From contig WVSM01000008.1 of the NCBI GenBank assembly GCA_015689645.1, positions 62,001-126,000 of the forward strand: a stretch of 64,000 nucleotides of DNA, in the 5' to 3' direction. Every line of letters begins with the position of its first letter. Position 1 is the stretch's first letter. Positions 42,019 through 51,431 of the stretch are shown here, in pieces. This DNA comes from Rhodobacterales bacterium HKCCE4037. Its GTDB lineage: Bacteria > Pseudomonadota > Alphaproteobacteria > Rhodobacterales > Rhodobacteraceae. The notes beneath the pieces were generated by a model. The model saw only the letters and a list, made by a program, of their open reading frames with translations, was not told the DNA's origin and ran no database searches. The translations under genes and the position numbers were made by a program.

Positions 42019-42909
42019 CTATTCCGCCGCGTCGGCGGACTGGGCCGCCAGCCGGATCGGCGCGTTGTCGTGAACGACGGTGCGCGTCGGGAACGGGATG
42101 TTGATGCCTTGATCGTCAAACGCCTCTTTGACCTTGCGCTTGATGTCGGCCTGGTAGTCCCAGAACTTCGGCTGGTCGACCCAGGCCCGGACAAGGAAAT
42201 CGACCGAGGAATCGTTGAGGTTGTTGACCTGCACCCAAGGCGCCGGGTCGGCATGGGTGCGCTCGTCACCCGACAGCACGTCGCGGATGATCCGCTCTGC
42301 ATCGGCGAGATTCACGCCATAACCCACGCCGAAGGTCCATTCCGCGCGGCGGGTCGGGTAGCCCGAGTAATTCTTGATCTCGTTGCCCCAGACATCGGAA
42401 TTCGGCACGAAGATCTGCACGTTCCCGATGGAGGCCAGCTCCGTCATGTTGAGCGAGATGTTCTTCACCGTCCCGCTTTCGTCGCCGACCTCCACGAAGT
42501 CGCCGATCTTGATGGGGCGGAACAGGATGATCATGATCCCCGCCGCCACGTTCGACAGCGTGCCCTGCAATGCGAGACCCACGGCAAGGCCGACCGCACC
42601 CAGCGCCGCGATGATCGAGGTGGTCTGCACGCCGAAAGTGTTCAGCACGAACAGCAGCGCGAACCCGAGGATCACGTAGCGCGCGATGTTGCCGAGGAAG
42701 GTGAACAGCGTATCGTCGAGATGCCGCTTGCCCTGGCTGATCCCCTGGATGCGGTTGCGCACCCAGCCGGCGAAAAAGATCGCGGCGACGATGATCAGGA
42801 TGGCGGCCACCACATTCCCGAGAATGCTGGCCATGAATTCGATCGTGAAGATATCGCCGACGGTCGTTCCGGCGGCGATCTCGGTGTTCAGCAGGCTTTC
42901 AAAGTCCAT
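42019..42909 (-). CDS. Small-conductance mechanosensitive channel family protein
   Basis: 296 residues. An N-terminal periplasmic segment and three transmembrane helices (about 28-52, 68-90 and 95-125) precede the MscS beta domain. TM3 has the glycine/alanine pattern ALGAVGLAVGLALQGTLSNV. The beta domain shows FRPIKIGDFVEVGDESGTVKNI and FVPNSDVWGNEIKNYSG, and an alpha/beta C-terminal cage follows. Osmotic safety valve by family. Confidence 0.93.
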   Translation of the reverse strand: MDFESLLNTEIAAGTTVGDIFTIEFMASILGNVVAAILIIVAAIFFAGWVRNRIQGISQGKRHLDDTLFTFLGNIARYVILGFALLFVLNTFGVQTTSIIAALGAVGLAVGLALQGTLSNVAAGIMIILFRPIKIGDFVEVGDESGTVKNISLNMTELASIGNVQIFVPNSDVWGNEIKNYSGYPTRRAEWTFGVGYGVNLADAERIIRDVLSGDERTHADPAPWVQVNNLNDSSVDFLVRAWVDQPKFWDYQADIKRKVKEAFDDQGINIPFPTRTVVHDNAPIRLAAQSADAAE

Positions 42910-42958
42910 CAGGGCCCCTTGTCTTGTCGTCCCGTATTATTCCCCCGGCTCGCGGTTC

Positions 42959-43258
42959 TCAGTCCGCGAGCCGATCCATCTTTGACGCCATGGCGATATC
43001 GAGGGTCGAAAGGCCATCGACGTCATGGGTGGTCAAGGTCACGTCCACACTCTTGTAGACATTCGACCACTCCGGGTGGTGGTTCATCTGCTCCGCCACC
43101 ATCGCCACGCGGGTCATCCACCCGAAGGCTTCCGAGAAATCCGTGAAGGTGAAGGTCTTGGAAATCGCATCCCGGTCCGTGTCATGGCTCCAGCCACGTT
43201 CCGTGACTTCGGCCAAGGCCGCTTCGCGATCACTACCTTGCAGGTTCTCCGCCGTCAT
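42959..43258 (-). CDS. phhB: 4a-hydroxytetrahydrobiopterin dehydratase
   Basis: 99 residues. Pterin-4a-carbinolamine dehydratase motif: [21 protein letters not shown], with the active-site histidines, then [17 protein letters not shown]. Regenerates oxidised pterin cofactor, usually for phenylalanine hydroxylase; no phhA is nearby. It overlaps the GNAT-like gene by four bases, so both are one operon. Confidence 0.93.
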   Translation of the reverse strand: MTAENLQGSDREAALAEVTERGWSHDTDRDAISKTFTFTDFSEAFGWMTRVAMVAEQMNHHPEWSNVYKSVDVTLTTHDVDGLSTLDIAMASKMDRLAD

Positions 43259-44436
43259 TCCGGCTCCTCCACTTGCGCTTTCCTGAACGGGCCGTAACCC
43301 GTCAGGACTTCGATTTCTTCATCCACCGCGGCGTGTTCGGCTTCGAGGTACTTCCCGATCGCCTCGGCGAATCCCGCATCACGCACCCAATGCAAGGAAT
43401 GCGTGGTGACGGGCATGTAACCCCGGGCGAGCTTGTGGGTTCCCTGCGCCCCCGCTTCGACGCGCGAAAGGCCGTGGGCGATGGCGTAATCAATGGCCTG
43501 GTAGTAGCAGAGTTCGAAATGCAGGCAGGGGTGATCCTCGATACAACCCCAGTATCGGCCATAAAGAGTATCGGCCCCGATGAAGTTCAGCGCACCGGCC
43601 ACCGGCACGCCGTCGCGGATGGCGAGGCACAGCAGCATATCGTCGGCCATCGTGGCATGCGCCCGGTCGAAGAAATCGCGCGTCAGGTAGGGGCTGCCCC
43701 ACTTCCGCGCGCCGGTGTCCTGGTAGAAGCGCCAGAAGGCATCCCAATGCTCGGGCCGCAGGTCTCCTCCGCTCAGCGCCACGATCTCGCCGCCGAAGCC
43801 TTGCGCCTGCGCGCGTTCCTTGCGGATGTTCTTGCGCTTGCGGCTCGACAGGTTGGCGAGGAAATCGTCGAAACTGCCGTAGCCGTCGTTGAACCAGTGA
43901 AACTGCTGGCTCCACCGCCGCATCAGGCCGATCTGCTCACCGGCGATCGCCTCCGCCTCCGTGCAGAACGTCGCGTGGAGCGACGACAGATCGTTTTCGG
44001 CGGCCACCTGTACCGCACCCTGGATCAGCGCGGAAATCCCCACCGCCTCCCAGCCCGGGCGGGTCAGGAACCGCCGCCCGGTGGCAGGCGTGAAGGGCAC
44101 CGCGATCTGCAGCTTGGGGTAATACGCGCCGCCCGCGTTCTCGTAGGCATGGGCCCAGTTGTGGTCGAAGATATATTCGCCCTGGCTATGGCCCTTGGCA
44201 TACATCGGCGCGCAGGCGATCGCCTGATCCTCGTGCCGCGCCACGAGGTAGCGCGGCTGCCAGCCGGTGCCCGGCCCGACGCTGCCCGATTGCTCCAGCG
44301 CATTCAGGAACCGATGGGTCGTGAACGGGTCGCGGGGCCGCCCCTCTTCCGGGCAGGCGCAGGCATCCCATTCCTCCGCGGCGATCTGCGAAAGCGAGCC
44401 GAGAAGATCAATGGTGATGGGGGTATCGCCGTCCAT
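43255..44436 (-). CDS. GNAT/FemAB-like protein of the COG3146 (DUF482) family
   Basis: 393 residues. N-terminal [74 protein letters not shown] and the late [17 protein letters not shown] are characteristic of this acyltransferase-fold group. The activity is unproven, though peptidoglycan or amino-acyl transfer has been suggested. Coupled to phhB downstream. Confidence 0.87.
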   Translation of the reverse strand: MDGDTPITIDLLGSLSQIAAEEWDACACPEEGRPRDPFTTHRFLNALEQSGSVGPGTGWQPRYLVARHEDQAIACAPMYAKGHSQGEYIFDHNWAHAYENAGGAYYPKLQIAVPFTPATGRRFLTRPGWEAVGISALIQGAVQVAAENDLSSLHATFCTEAEAIAGEQIGLMRRWSQQFHWFNDGYGSFDDFLANLSSRKRKNIRKERAQAQGFGGEIVALSGGDLRPEHWDAFWRFYQDTGARKWGSPYLTRDFFDRAHATMADDMLLCLAIRDGVPVAGALNFIGADTLYGRYWGCIEDHPCLHFELCYYQAIDYAIAHGLSRVEAGAQGTHKLARGYMPVTTHSLHWVRDAGFAEAIGKYLEAEHAAVDEEIEVLTGYGPFRKAQVEEPE

Positions 44437-44493
44437 GGGGGGACTCCTTCGCGTTGCCCCTAAGATGGGGCCACGCCTGCGCGGGTCAACGGA

Positions 44494-45258
44494 TCACGCC
44501 GGGAACGGCGCGCGATATCCCTCGAAGGTGATATTGTCGGCGACCTTGCGCGCCATCGCCTCGTCAGCGGGCGATTTCACTGTCCAGCACAGGATCGGCA
44601 CGCCGCGCCGCTTAAGGTCCAGCACCCGCGGCGCGTTCAGGTCGTGGCAATCGTGGCTGATGAAACTCGCGCCCACCTCGTCGAAAGCCGCGATCTCGCG
44701 CAGGTACTGCAACGTGTCCGAGGTCATGTCGGGCCATTCCTTCTCGGAATAGCCATCGGTGGTGATCCCCCGCGCCACGCCCGGCGCGCGTCTGGCCAAG
44801 TTGGCGACCATGAAGGGGTTGAACGACATCACCGCGACGGGGCCGTGGTAGCCATCCAGTGCCCGCGCCACCGCGCGCTCCAGGTCGTCCGGCGCGGTAC
44901 CCGCCCCGCCGGACTGGTCCTTCAATTCGATCAGCAGGGGCACACGGCCCGCGACTTCCTCCAACACGATCGGCAGCGTCGGCACCGTCTCGTCGCTTCC
45001 GGTCAGCTTCAGCTTCACAAGGTCGCGCGACGCCCAGCCCCGGATCGGCCCGCTTTCCGCCGTCAACCGGTCGAGCCTTTCGTCGTGGAACACCATCGCC
45101 GCGTTGTCCGAGGCGAGCTGCACGTCGATCTCGATCCCGTAGCCCGCCGCGATGGCCGCGCGCACCGACCCCATCGAATTCTCGATCACGCCGGCGGCGC
45201 GGTCATGCAGGCCGCGATGGGCCAGCGGGATCGTCAGGAACTCGGGCGCGAGGCTCAT
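44494..45258 (-). CDS. Glycerophosphodiester phosphodiesterase
   Basis: 254 residues of the GDPD TIM-barrel family. The catalytic first motif is LAHRGLHDRAAGVIENS, then GIEIDVQLASDNAAMVFHDERLDRLT holding Glu, Asp and His. No signal peptide, so probably cytosolic; hydrolyses glycerophosphodiesters to glycerol-3-phosphate and an alcohol. Stands eight bases after the RidA gene. Confidence 0.93.
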   Translation of the reverse strand: MSLAPEFLTIPLAHRGLHDRAAGVIENSMGSVRAAIAAGYGIEIDVQLASDNAAMVFHDERLDRLTAESGPIRGWASRDLVKLKLTGSDETVPTLPIVLEEVAGRVPLLIELKDQSGGAGTAPDDLERAVARALDGYHGPVAVMSFNPFMVANLARRAPGVARGITTDGYSEKEWPDMTSDTLQYLREIAAFDEVGASFISHDCHDLNAPRVLDLKRRGVPILCWTVKSPADEAMARKVADNITFEGYRAPFPA

Positions 45259-45266
45259 GGTCAGGC

Positions 45267-45734
45267 TCAGGGATTGATCTGGAAGATGCCTTCGATCTCG
45301 ACAGCCACGTTGAACGGCAGCGCACCCGCGCTGACGGCCGAACGGGAATGCCGACCCGCGTCGCCCAACGCCTCGACAAGGAAATCGGAACAGCCGTTGA
45401 TGACCTGCGGCTGCTGGCCGAAATCCGGAGTCGAGTTGACGAAACCGGTCAGCTTCACCACCCGCACCAGGCGGTCCAGGTCACCGCCACAGGCTGCCTT
45501 GACCTGCGCCAGAAGGTTGATCGCGCAGACCCGCGCAGCGGCGGCCCCTTCCTCGACGCTCAGGTCGGCGCCGACCTTGCCGGTGATCATCTCGCCGTTT
45601 TCCATCGAGATCTGGCCCGAAACGAACAGTGTCTCGCCGACCTGTACGAAGGGCACGTAATTGGCCGCAGGCGCGGTGGCCTCGCCTAGGGCCACACCCA
45701 GTTCCGCCAGCCGTGCTTCGATTGTCCCGCTCAT
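45267..45734 (-). CDS. RidA-family enamine/imine deaminase
   Basis: 155 residues, a long-N-terminus type of RidA (YjgF/YER057c/UK114). Core features are FVSGQISMENGE, LLAQVKAACGGDLDRLVRVVK, and GRHSRSAVSAGALPFNVAVEIEGIF with the substrate-binding Arg. Removes reactive enamines generated by PLP enzymes. In an operon with the GDPD gene. Confidence 0.92.
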   Translation of the reverse strand: MSGTIEARLAELGVALGEATAPAANYVPFVQVGETLFVSGQISMENGEMITGKVGADLSVEEGAAAARVCAINLLAQVKAACGGDLDRLVRVVKLTGFVNSTPDFGQQPQVINGCSDFLVEALGDAGRHSRSAVSAGALPFNVAVEIEGIFQINP

Positions 45735-45833
45735 ATCGAGCCTCCCGTTCCATTGGATTCGGGCGCGACCCTACGGCGCTCGGGGCACAAGGGAAAGAGG
45801 CGACGAGGCGGCACCGCAACGGCGCCGAGCAGC

Positions 45834-46160
45834 TCAGTTCAGCTGGTATTCCAGCGGGTAGAAACCGTTCTCGAAATCGCCGAACAGATCCGGAAGATCG
45901 GGGTGCCCGACCGGCTCGCCGGTTTCGTCGGGCACGAGGTTCTGCTCCGAGACATAGGCCACGTAATAGGTCTGATCGTTCTCGGCCAGCAGGTGGTAGT
46001 ACGGCTGGTCCTTGCAAGGCCGGACCTCTTCGGGAATCGCCTCGTACCATTCCTCGGTATTCGCGAATTCGGGGTCGATGTCGAAAACAACCCCGCGAAA
46101 CGGGTGTTTACGGTGCCGAACGACCTGGCCGATATTGAATTTGGCGTATGTCTCAAGCAT
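45834..46160 (-). CDS. hspQ: Heat shock protein HspQ
   Basis: 108 residues. FNIGQVVRHRKHPFRGVVFDIDPEF, then QPYYHLLAENDQTYYVAYVSEQNL, matches HspQ/YccV, a hemimethylated-DNA-binding-like fold that acts as a Lon specificity enhancer and helps degrade DnaA in E. coli. Divergent from the AEC transporter gene. Start at MLETYAKF. Confidence 0.93.
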   Translation of the reverse strand: MLETYAKFNIGQVVRHRKHPFRGVVFDIDPEFANTEEWYEAIPEEVRPCKDQPYYHLLAENDQTYYVAYVSEQNLVPDETGEPVGHPDLPDLFGDFENGFYPLEYQLN

Positions 46161-46246
46161 GGCTTGCCCCCGGTAGTAACCCGCTTGTTAACGAAAACGC
46201 GCGCGGGTTGTCCATGCCACCGTGCCGAATCCATGGGAAACAGTCT

Positions 46247-47134
46247 GTGAACCTCGCCCTGACAGTGCTCGAGATCACCGCGCCGGTCTTTCTGCTGGGC
46301 GCGGCGGGCTTCGGCTGGGTCCGGCTCGGCTACGACTACCCGGTCCAGTTCGTGACCCGCCTCGCGATGACCTTCGCGGTGCCCTGCCTGATTTTCTCCG
46401 CCCTCGTCACCGCCGAGATCGAGCCTGCCGCCCTTCTTTCGCTGGGTCTGGCCACCGCGCTGGCCTATGCCGTGGCGGCGCTGCTGCTCCTGGGCCTGTT
46501 GCGGCTGACGGGGCAGAACCTGCGCGCCTTCTGGGCGCCGCTGACCTTCGGCAACACCGGCAATCTCGGCCTGCCGCTTGCGCTGTTCGCCTTCGGAGAT
46601 GCCGGGCTCGGGCTGGCGGTCGTGGTGTTCGCGATCATGGCCATCGCCATGTTCACCTTCGGCCTCTGGATGGTCGCAGGCGCCGCCAACCCGCTCCGCG
46701 TGGTGAAAGAGCCGATCCTCTGGGCCTCGGTCCTCGGCGTGGCTTTCCTGTCCCTCGACATCACCCCGCCCGAGGTCGCCATGAATGCGCTCGGCCTGAT
46801 GGGTCAACTGGCGATCCCCCTGATGCTCCTGACGCTCGGCGCTGCCGTGGCTCGGCTGAAACCCGCCGGTGCCCTGCCCGCCATCGGCCTGTCGCTGGCC
46901 AAGCTTGCGATCGGGCTGGCGGCGGCCCTTCTGGCGGTCTGGGCGCTGGGGCTGACCGGCCTGCCCGCGTCCGTTCTGATCCTGCAAATGGTAACGCCCG
47001 TTGGCGTCACGTCCTACCTTCTGGCCGAACGCTACCGGCAGGAGCCCGAGGCCGTCGCGGGCCTTGTCGTGCTTTCCACGCTTCTGGCCATCGCGGTGCT
47101 TCCGGTCACATTGTCGTTCCTGATCGGAAGCTGA
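46247..47134 (+). CDS. AEC-family transporter
   Basis: About 295 residues with ten predicted transmembrane helices in two inverted halves, the auxin efflux carrier fold used by malate and other exporters. PLTFGNTGNLGLPLALFAFG is the typical crossover segment and QMVTPVGVTSYLLAERY the matching one. The start is probably GTG 46247, with ATG 46214 as alternative. Substrate unknown. Confidence 0.87.
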   Translation: MNLALTVLEITAPVFLLGAAGFGWVRLGYDYPVQFVTRLAMTFAVPCLIFSALVTAEIEPAALLSLGLATALAYAVAALLLLGLLRLTGQNLRAFWAPLTFGNTGNLGLPLALFAFGDAGLGLAVVVFAIMAIAMFTFGLWMVAGAANPLRVVKEPILWASVLGVAFLSLDITPPEVAMNALGLMGQLAIPLMLLTLGAAVARLKPAGALPAIGLSLAKLAIGLAAALLAVWALGLTGLPASVLILQMVTPVGVTSYLLAERYRQEPEAVAGLVVLSTLLAIAVLPVTLSFLIGS

Positions 47135-47170
47135 GGCATTCCGACCGTTTTCCTTTCCGGAAATTTCCGC

Positions 47171-47200
47171 TATACTCCTTGGAAACGCCGGAAAACCGGC
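47171..47200 (+). promoter_or_regulatory. Possible promoter and leader hairpin of the transglycosylase gene
   Basis: A TATACT at 47171-47176 resembles a -10 box, in a locally AT-rich stretch. It is followed by GCCGG-AAAA-CCGGC (47187-47200), 20 bases before the ATG. No convincing -35 is seen. Weak evidence. Confidence 0.3.
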
Positions 47201-47220
47201 ACCAGAGGCAGAGCAGGCCC

Positions 47221-47796
47221 ATGCATAGAAGAACATTTTCACTGGGCCTCGTGGCCCTTGTCGGCGCGTGTGGATCGCGCGAATTCGAATCCCCCCGCAA
47301 TCTCGAAAACGCCTGTGCGTTGATCGACGAGCGGCCCCATTACGGGCGCGCCATGCGCCGGGCCGAGCGGCGCTGGAACGTGCCGGTGCACGTGCAGATG
47401 GCGATCATCCACCAGGAAAGCCGGTTCGACGGCGATATCCGCCCGCCCTTCCGCTACGCGCTCGGCGTGATCCCGATGGGCCGCCAAAGCTCCGCCATCG
47501 GCTATTCGCAGGCGCTCGACGGCACGTGGGAGGAATACCAGGTGGCGCAGGGACGCCGCCGCGCCAACCGGACCGATATCGACGACGCCACCGATTTCAT
47601 GGGCTGGTACATGAACCTCACGCTGGAGCGGAACGGCATCCCGCTCGACGACACGCGTCGCCAGTACCTCGCCTACCACGAAGGCCACACCGGCTACGCG
47701 CGCGGGTCCTACAACTCCAAGCCGTGGCTGCTCGACGTGGCCGAGCGTGTGGAACGCCGGGCCGAGATGTATCGCCTGCAGCTGCTGGCCTGCTGA
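47221..47796 (+). CDS. Lipoprotein with transglycosylase SLT-like domain
   Basis: 191 residues. MHRRTFSLGLVALVGACGS is a lipoprotein signal with lipobox LVGAC (Cys17). The mature part resembles lytic transglycosylase domains: MAIIHQESRFDGDIRPP carries the catalytic-type Glu and Ser, and GYSQALDGTWEEYQ and YLAYHEGHTGYARG follow. Probably an outer-membrane-anchored peptidoglycan enzyme of the periplasm. Confidence 0.88.
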   Translation: MHRRTFSLGLVALVGACGSREFESPRNLENACALIDERPHYGRAMRRAERRWNVPVHVQMAIIHQESRFDGDIRPPFRYALGVIPMGRQSSAIGYSQALDGTWEEYQVAQGRRRANRTDIDDATDFMGWYMNLTLERNGIPLDDTRRQYLAYHEGHTGYARGSYNSKPWLLDVAERVERRAEMYRLQLLAC

Positions 47797-47806
47797 TCCG
47801 TCAGCC

Positions 47807-47819
47807 GAGCCACTGGCTC
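47807..47819. terminator. Short hairpin between convergent transglycosylase and lolA genes
   Basis: GAGCC-act-GGCTC within a 33-base gap rich in repeated cagcc/ggctc units. Likely a shared transcription end, without a U-tract. Confidence 0.35.
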
Positions 47820-47829
47820 AGCCGTCGGC

Positions 47830-48447
47830 TCAGCCGTTGCGCGCCGTGATCTCCTGCGGGATCGAGAAATACCGCGCCGGGATCGATCCGCCGACCTGAA
47901 GCCCGCCAAGCACCACCGTCGTGCGCTGACCGCCCTCGTCGGTGATGATCCACTGGCGCAGCTCGATCGGGTTCGGCGTGAACACCAGCGTTATCGACCC
48001 TATGTTGGGCCGCTCGGGATCGCGGGCGACCACGCGCGTCGACGTGCCGTCGAACGAATGCTCGCTGACCATGCCGGACTGGCCCAGGTTCACGTTGCGC
48101 TGAAGGATGATCCGCAGCGGCGTCTCCGACAACGGGTATTGCTCCGGCGGCCCCGACGCCCGGCCATCGAAGATCGCGACCTGGCTGCCGCCGGCCATCA
48201 CCAGCAGATCCTCGCCGTCATATTCGAACCGCACCCGGCCCGGGCGATGGATGTAGACGGTCCCGGTGGACACGCTGCCGTCCGAGTTGATCTGCGTGAA
48301 CGGGCTCTGCGCCGTCTGGATTCCATTGAGGTAACCGGACAGGTCGCCAAGGGGGATCGCATTGGCATGGGCCGCGCGCACGCCCAGCAGCGAGGCGGAG
48401 GTTGCGGCGGCGGTGGCACCCAACAGGGCGCGGCGTGTGATCGGCAT
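47830..48447 (-). CDS. lolA: Outer membrane lipoprotein carrier LolA-like protein
   Basis: 205 residues. A Tat-like or ordinary signal peptide with twin Arg (RRALLGATAAATSASLLGVRAAHA) is followed by LSGYLNGIQTAQSPFTQINSDGSVSTG, RPGRVRFEYD, and NLGQSG and QWIITDEGGQRTTVVL, all in LolA order. Shuttles lipoproteins from the inner to the outer membrane. It normally follows ftsK in this group; here a DUF2339 gene lies between. Confidence 0.92.
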   Translation of the reverse strand: MPITRRALLGATAAATSASLLGVRAAHANAIPLGDLSGYLNGIQTAQSPFTQINSDGSVSTGTVYIHRPGRVRFEYDGEDLLVMAGGSQVAIFDGRASGPPEQYPLSETPLRIILQRNVNLGQSGMVSEHSFDGTSTRVVARDPERPNIGSITLVFTPNPIELRQWIITDEGGQRTTVVLGGLQVGGSIPARYFSIPQEITARNG

Positions 48448-48551
48448 TTGGGTTCGTCTCCGATTCGAATGTCTTGCCAAGGATGTAGGCATAGCCGGTC
48501 TGCTATACGATATCAGCGGCGGATAACCGGCAGTCACAGGCTGGTGAACCG

Positions 48552-51263
48552 CTAGGACCCGTCCCCGGTTCCCGGGTTCAGACGCCGCGACAGCGCGCGG
48601 TCGACCCATGTCAGCGCGGTCAGGGACAGGCCAAGCAGCAACAGCGACATCACCCGCATCAACCCGGTCAGCTCAGACGCATCGACAAGGAACACCTTCG
48701 CCACCGTCAGCCCAAGGATCGCAAGGCCCACCCGGCGCAGCACGGTCTGCCCGCCGAATCCGCTCGCGATGCGGGGCGCGGCGACCAGCACCAGCGTCAC
48801 CGCCCCGGTGACCAGCATCAGGGCGGAATAGGCATATTGCTCCCCGTCGAAGATCATCGGCGCCGACAGGTCCGGCCCGTGCCAGATGTGCCGCAACACC
48901 AGCGCAGCCCAGATCACGCCGAATGCCGCCCCGAGGTACCGCATTGCGACCGGCACGCCGTCTTCAGCAACGCCAAACCGCCCCACACGTCCCGCCAGAA
49001 CGATCAGCAGCACCCCGGGCAGCAGGTACGTCACAGCCAACGAGTTGAAGAGCATGGGGCCAAGCACACGCTCGGTCGGATCGAACAGCGGCGATAGTGC
49101 GGCGGAACCGTACAAGATCGCAAATCCACCGATCCCCAATAGGACAACGCCAACGCCACGCAAGGCATTGCCCGACCATCCCGACCCGGCCTCCCGCGCC
49201 CAGAGCGACCCACCCGAGAAGGCGAAGCCCAACCCGACCAGCACCGCCGACCAATGCGACGCACCGGGCCAGTCCGGGCCGGGGGCCTCCAGCCGGAAGA
49301 TCACAAGCGCCACGAACACCGGCACGAGCAGCGCCAAAGCGGCCCGCGCCACGTCACGCAGGTATTGCCGCACCGGCGGGCCGACCCGCACCATCGGTAG
49401 CGCGCAGGCCAAGGCGACCGACCCGAAGGCCAGCGCCATCTGCGCCCATTCGGCCTCCCACGCCCAGGACAGGCCGGGATAGATCACCAGCCGCGTCACA
49501 AGCCCACCGATGGCCAGCGCCACGGCCCCCGGCACGAAGGGCAGACCCAGGCGCCGGTCGATCAGGTGCGCCACGATCACGGTCGCCGCCAGCGCCACGG
49601 TCAGCGCCGCGTCGGTCAGCACCACGCTCAGTGCCAAGGCGATCAGGCCGCTGGCCGAGATCACGAACAGCCCTGCGCGTCTCCTGTCCGCGTCCCTTCG
49701 CCCCGCCAATACGGCGGCCAAGGTCATCAGCGCCGCCGCCGCGATCACCGCATAGGCCCATGGAAAAGCCCCGATCCGGTCGGCGGGCGGGTCGGTCCAC
49801 TCCAGCCCCCCGAACAGGACACCGGGCAGAAGCGCCGTGGCGAAGGCGGGCAAGTCCCCGCTCGCCCGCTTCGACAGGCCATAGAAGACACCCAGCACGC
49901 TCGCTGCGCCCGCAAGCGCGATCAACGTCCAGTCCTCGGGACCGTCGAAAAGGTTCTCTGCAAGGATGAAGACGACCACCGCCACAAGCGGCCATGCCGG
50001 AAGATCAAGCAGACGCGCCTCGCCCGAGCGCGCGGTCACGGCGGCGAGAAGCACCGACAGGGCCAGCAGACCGCCACCGGCAAGCGCGGGCGAAACCGCG
50101 TCCGCTCCGCTGACGAAGACGTAGATGCCCAGTTCGGCGGCGAACAGTACAAGGCTCACCAGCATCAGGCTCGACAGTCCTGCCCCCTTAACGCCGATCT
50201 TGCCGATTCCTTCGGCCAGACCGCGCACAGCCCAGGTCGGCGCGTCCGCGCTGCGCAGAACCGGCAACAGCCCCAACGCCATCAACCACCCGAGGTAGAC
50301 CAGCCGCATCACCCCGTCGCCATCGGTCGCCAGAACCGCGGGCAGGCCGAGGCCAAGGCACAGCGCCCCGCCCCAGATCACCAGCGACCACCAGCCCCGG
50401 AACAGGCCGACCGCCGTGGCGACAACCATGATCGCACCGTAGAAGGCGGGCATGATGAAGGGATTGTCCGTCTCTCCGCCGACCAGCCAGGGGGCCAGCG
50501 TCGCGCCGAGAATGCCGAAATGTGACAGGAAGGCCGCGTAGCGCCCGCCCAGCGCCATGGCGAGCAGCGAGACGGCGACAAGCCCGGCCAGCGCGGTCGC
50601 CGCGCCGATCAGGGCATAAAGGATCAGCGACCCCAGCACCGCGGCATAGAGGGTTATCAACCCGCCCGACGACAGGATTGCCGCCAGCAGGCCAAGGTCG
50701 GTCTTGGCCCCGCGCCGCCGAAGCACCTCGCCGCCTGCGACCAGCGCAGCACCAAGGGCCAGCGCAAGCACGACGCGCAGGGTCGGCGTGATGATCCCCT
50801 GCTCGATCCCGTAGTTCACAAGGTAGATGCCCGCGAGCGCCAGCGAGACCACGGCCGCCACCGCCACCCAGTTTGCCGTCAGCCACGCCGCGGCCTTGCC
50901 CGGCCAAGGGTTTGGCGGTTTCGGCGCGGGTGCCGCCTTACGCGGCGGGGTGGCGTCATCAAGGGGTTTCATCCCGCTCCAAGGCGCATTGGCTACCGGG
51001 TCCGGCGCGGTCTCGTCGGCTATTGTCGGGACCGGTGGCGGCGTGCCGGTTTCGGGCGGCGCGGCGACTGGTGGCGTCTCGGGCCGCTTTTCCTTGCCCG
51101 CCGTCCGCGGAGCCTCGCCTGCAGCCAGACTCTCCAGCCGCGCGACAAGGTCAGAGACCTGCCGTTCCAGATTGCGTATTTTGCCAAGGGCGATGAACCC
51201 GCAGACGGCCCCAGTAACGATGAATGCTCCGGTCAGAAGCAGAAGCGCAAATATACCTTCCAA
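48552..51263 (-). CDS. DUF2339 giant polytopic membrane protein
   Basis: 903 residues. An N-terminal anchor helix (1-25) and a short coiled-coil (LERQVSDLVARLESL) come first, then a Pro/Ala-rich linker to about 125. More than 20 hydrophobic helices follow to the C-terminus, the architecture of DUF2339. WPGKAAAWLTANWVAVAAVVSLALAG marks the first family helix. Function unknown. Base composition and codon use look native. It is inserted between ftsK and lolA on the same strand. Confidence 0.88.
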   Translation of the reverse strand: MEGIFALLLLTGAFIVTGAVCGFIALGKIRNLERQVSDLVARLESLAAGEAPRTAGKEKRPETPPVAAPPETGTPPPVPTIADETAPDPVANAPWSGMKPLDDATPPRKAAPAPKPPNPWPGKAAAWLTANWVAVAAVVSLALAGIYLVNYGIEQGIITPTLRVVLALALGAALVAGGEVLRRRGAKTDLGLLAAILSSGGLITLYAAVLGSLILYALIGAATALAGLVAVSLLAMALGGRYAAFLSHFGILGATLAPWLVGGETDNPFIMPAFYGAIMVVATAVGLFRGWWSLVIWGGALCLGLGLPAVLATDGDGVMRLVYLGWLMALGLLPVLRSADAPTWAVRGLAEGIGKIGVKGAGLSSLMLVSLVLFAAELGIYVFVSGADAVSPALAGGGLLALSVLLAAVTARSGEARLLDLPAWPLVAVVVFILAENLFDGPEDWTLIALAGAASVLGVFYGLSKRASGDLPAFATALLPGVLFGGLEWTDPPADRIGAFPWAYAVIAAAALMTLAAVLAGRRDADRRRAGLFVISASGLIALALSVVLTDAALTVALAATVIVAHLIDRRLGLPFVPGAVALAIGGLVTRLVIYPGLSWAWEAEWAQMALAFGSVALACALPMVRVGPPVRQYLRDVARAALALLVPVFVALVIFRLEAPGPDWPGASHWSAVLVGLGFAFSGGSLWAREAGSGWSGNALRGVGVVLLGIGGFAILYGSAALSPLFDPTERVLGPMLFNSLAVTYLLPGVLLIVLAGRVGRFGVAEDGVPVAMRYLGAAFGVIWAALVLRHIWHGPDLSAPMIFDGEQYAYSALMLVTGAVTLVLVAAPRIASGFGGQTVLRRVGLAILGLTVAKVFLVDASELTGLMRVMSLLLLGLSLTALTWVDRALSRRLNPGTGDGS

Positions 51264-51408
51264 CCTGGCCTCGCTTGGCTGCTTGCCACGCCGTCACTCA
51301 GACCTAAGGCTCTGGAGTGTTGCGCCGGTTACCGACCGGTGCCAGAAAAACCTTTCCAGAATCTTAACCAGAAAAAGAATTCTCTTATCTTTCAATTCCT
51401 TGAACCCC

Positions 51409-51426
51409 TTGTGCAAGCTTGCACAA
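51409..51426. repeat. Perfect 18-base palindrome after ftsK
   Basis: TTGTGCAAG-CTTGCACAA, with no spacer, starts six bases beyond the ftsK stop, within the 168-base gap before the DUF2339 gene. The gap also has an AT-rich stretch (ccagaaaaagaattctcttatctttcaatt). The symmetry suggests a protein-binding site for a dimer, perhaps controlling DUF2339; it could also form a loopless cruciform-type terminator. Confidence 0.5.
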
Positions 51427-51431
51427 ACCCC

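Noticed and set aside
47221-47796. Frameshifted or truncated larger lytic transglycosylase
   Set aside because: It has a complete lipoprotein signal, intact motif order and a normal stop; short lipoprotein versions of this domain exist.
51409-51426. Canonical chromosomal parS site
   Set aside because: The palindrome does not match the usual TGTTTCACGTGAAACA parS consensus, so that specific assignment was dropped.
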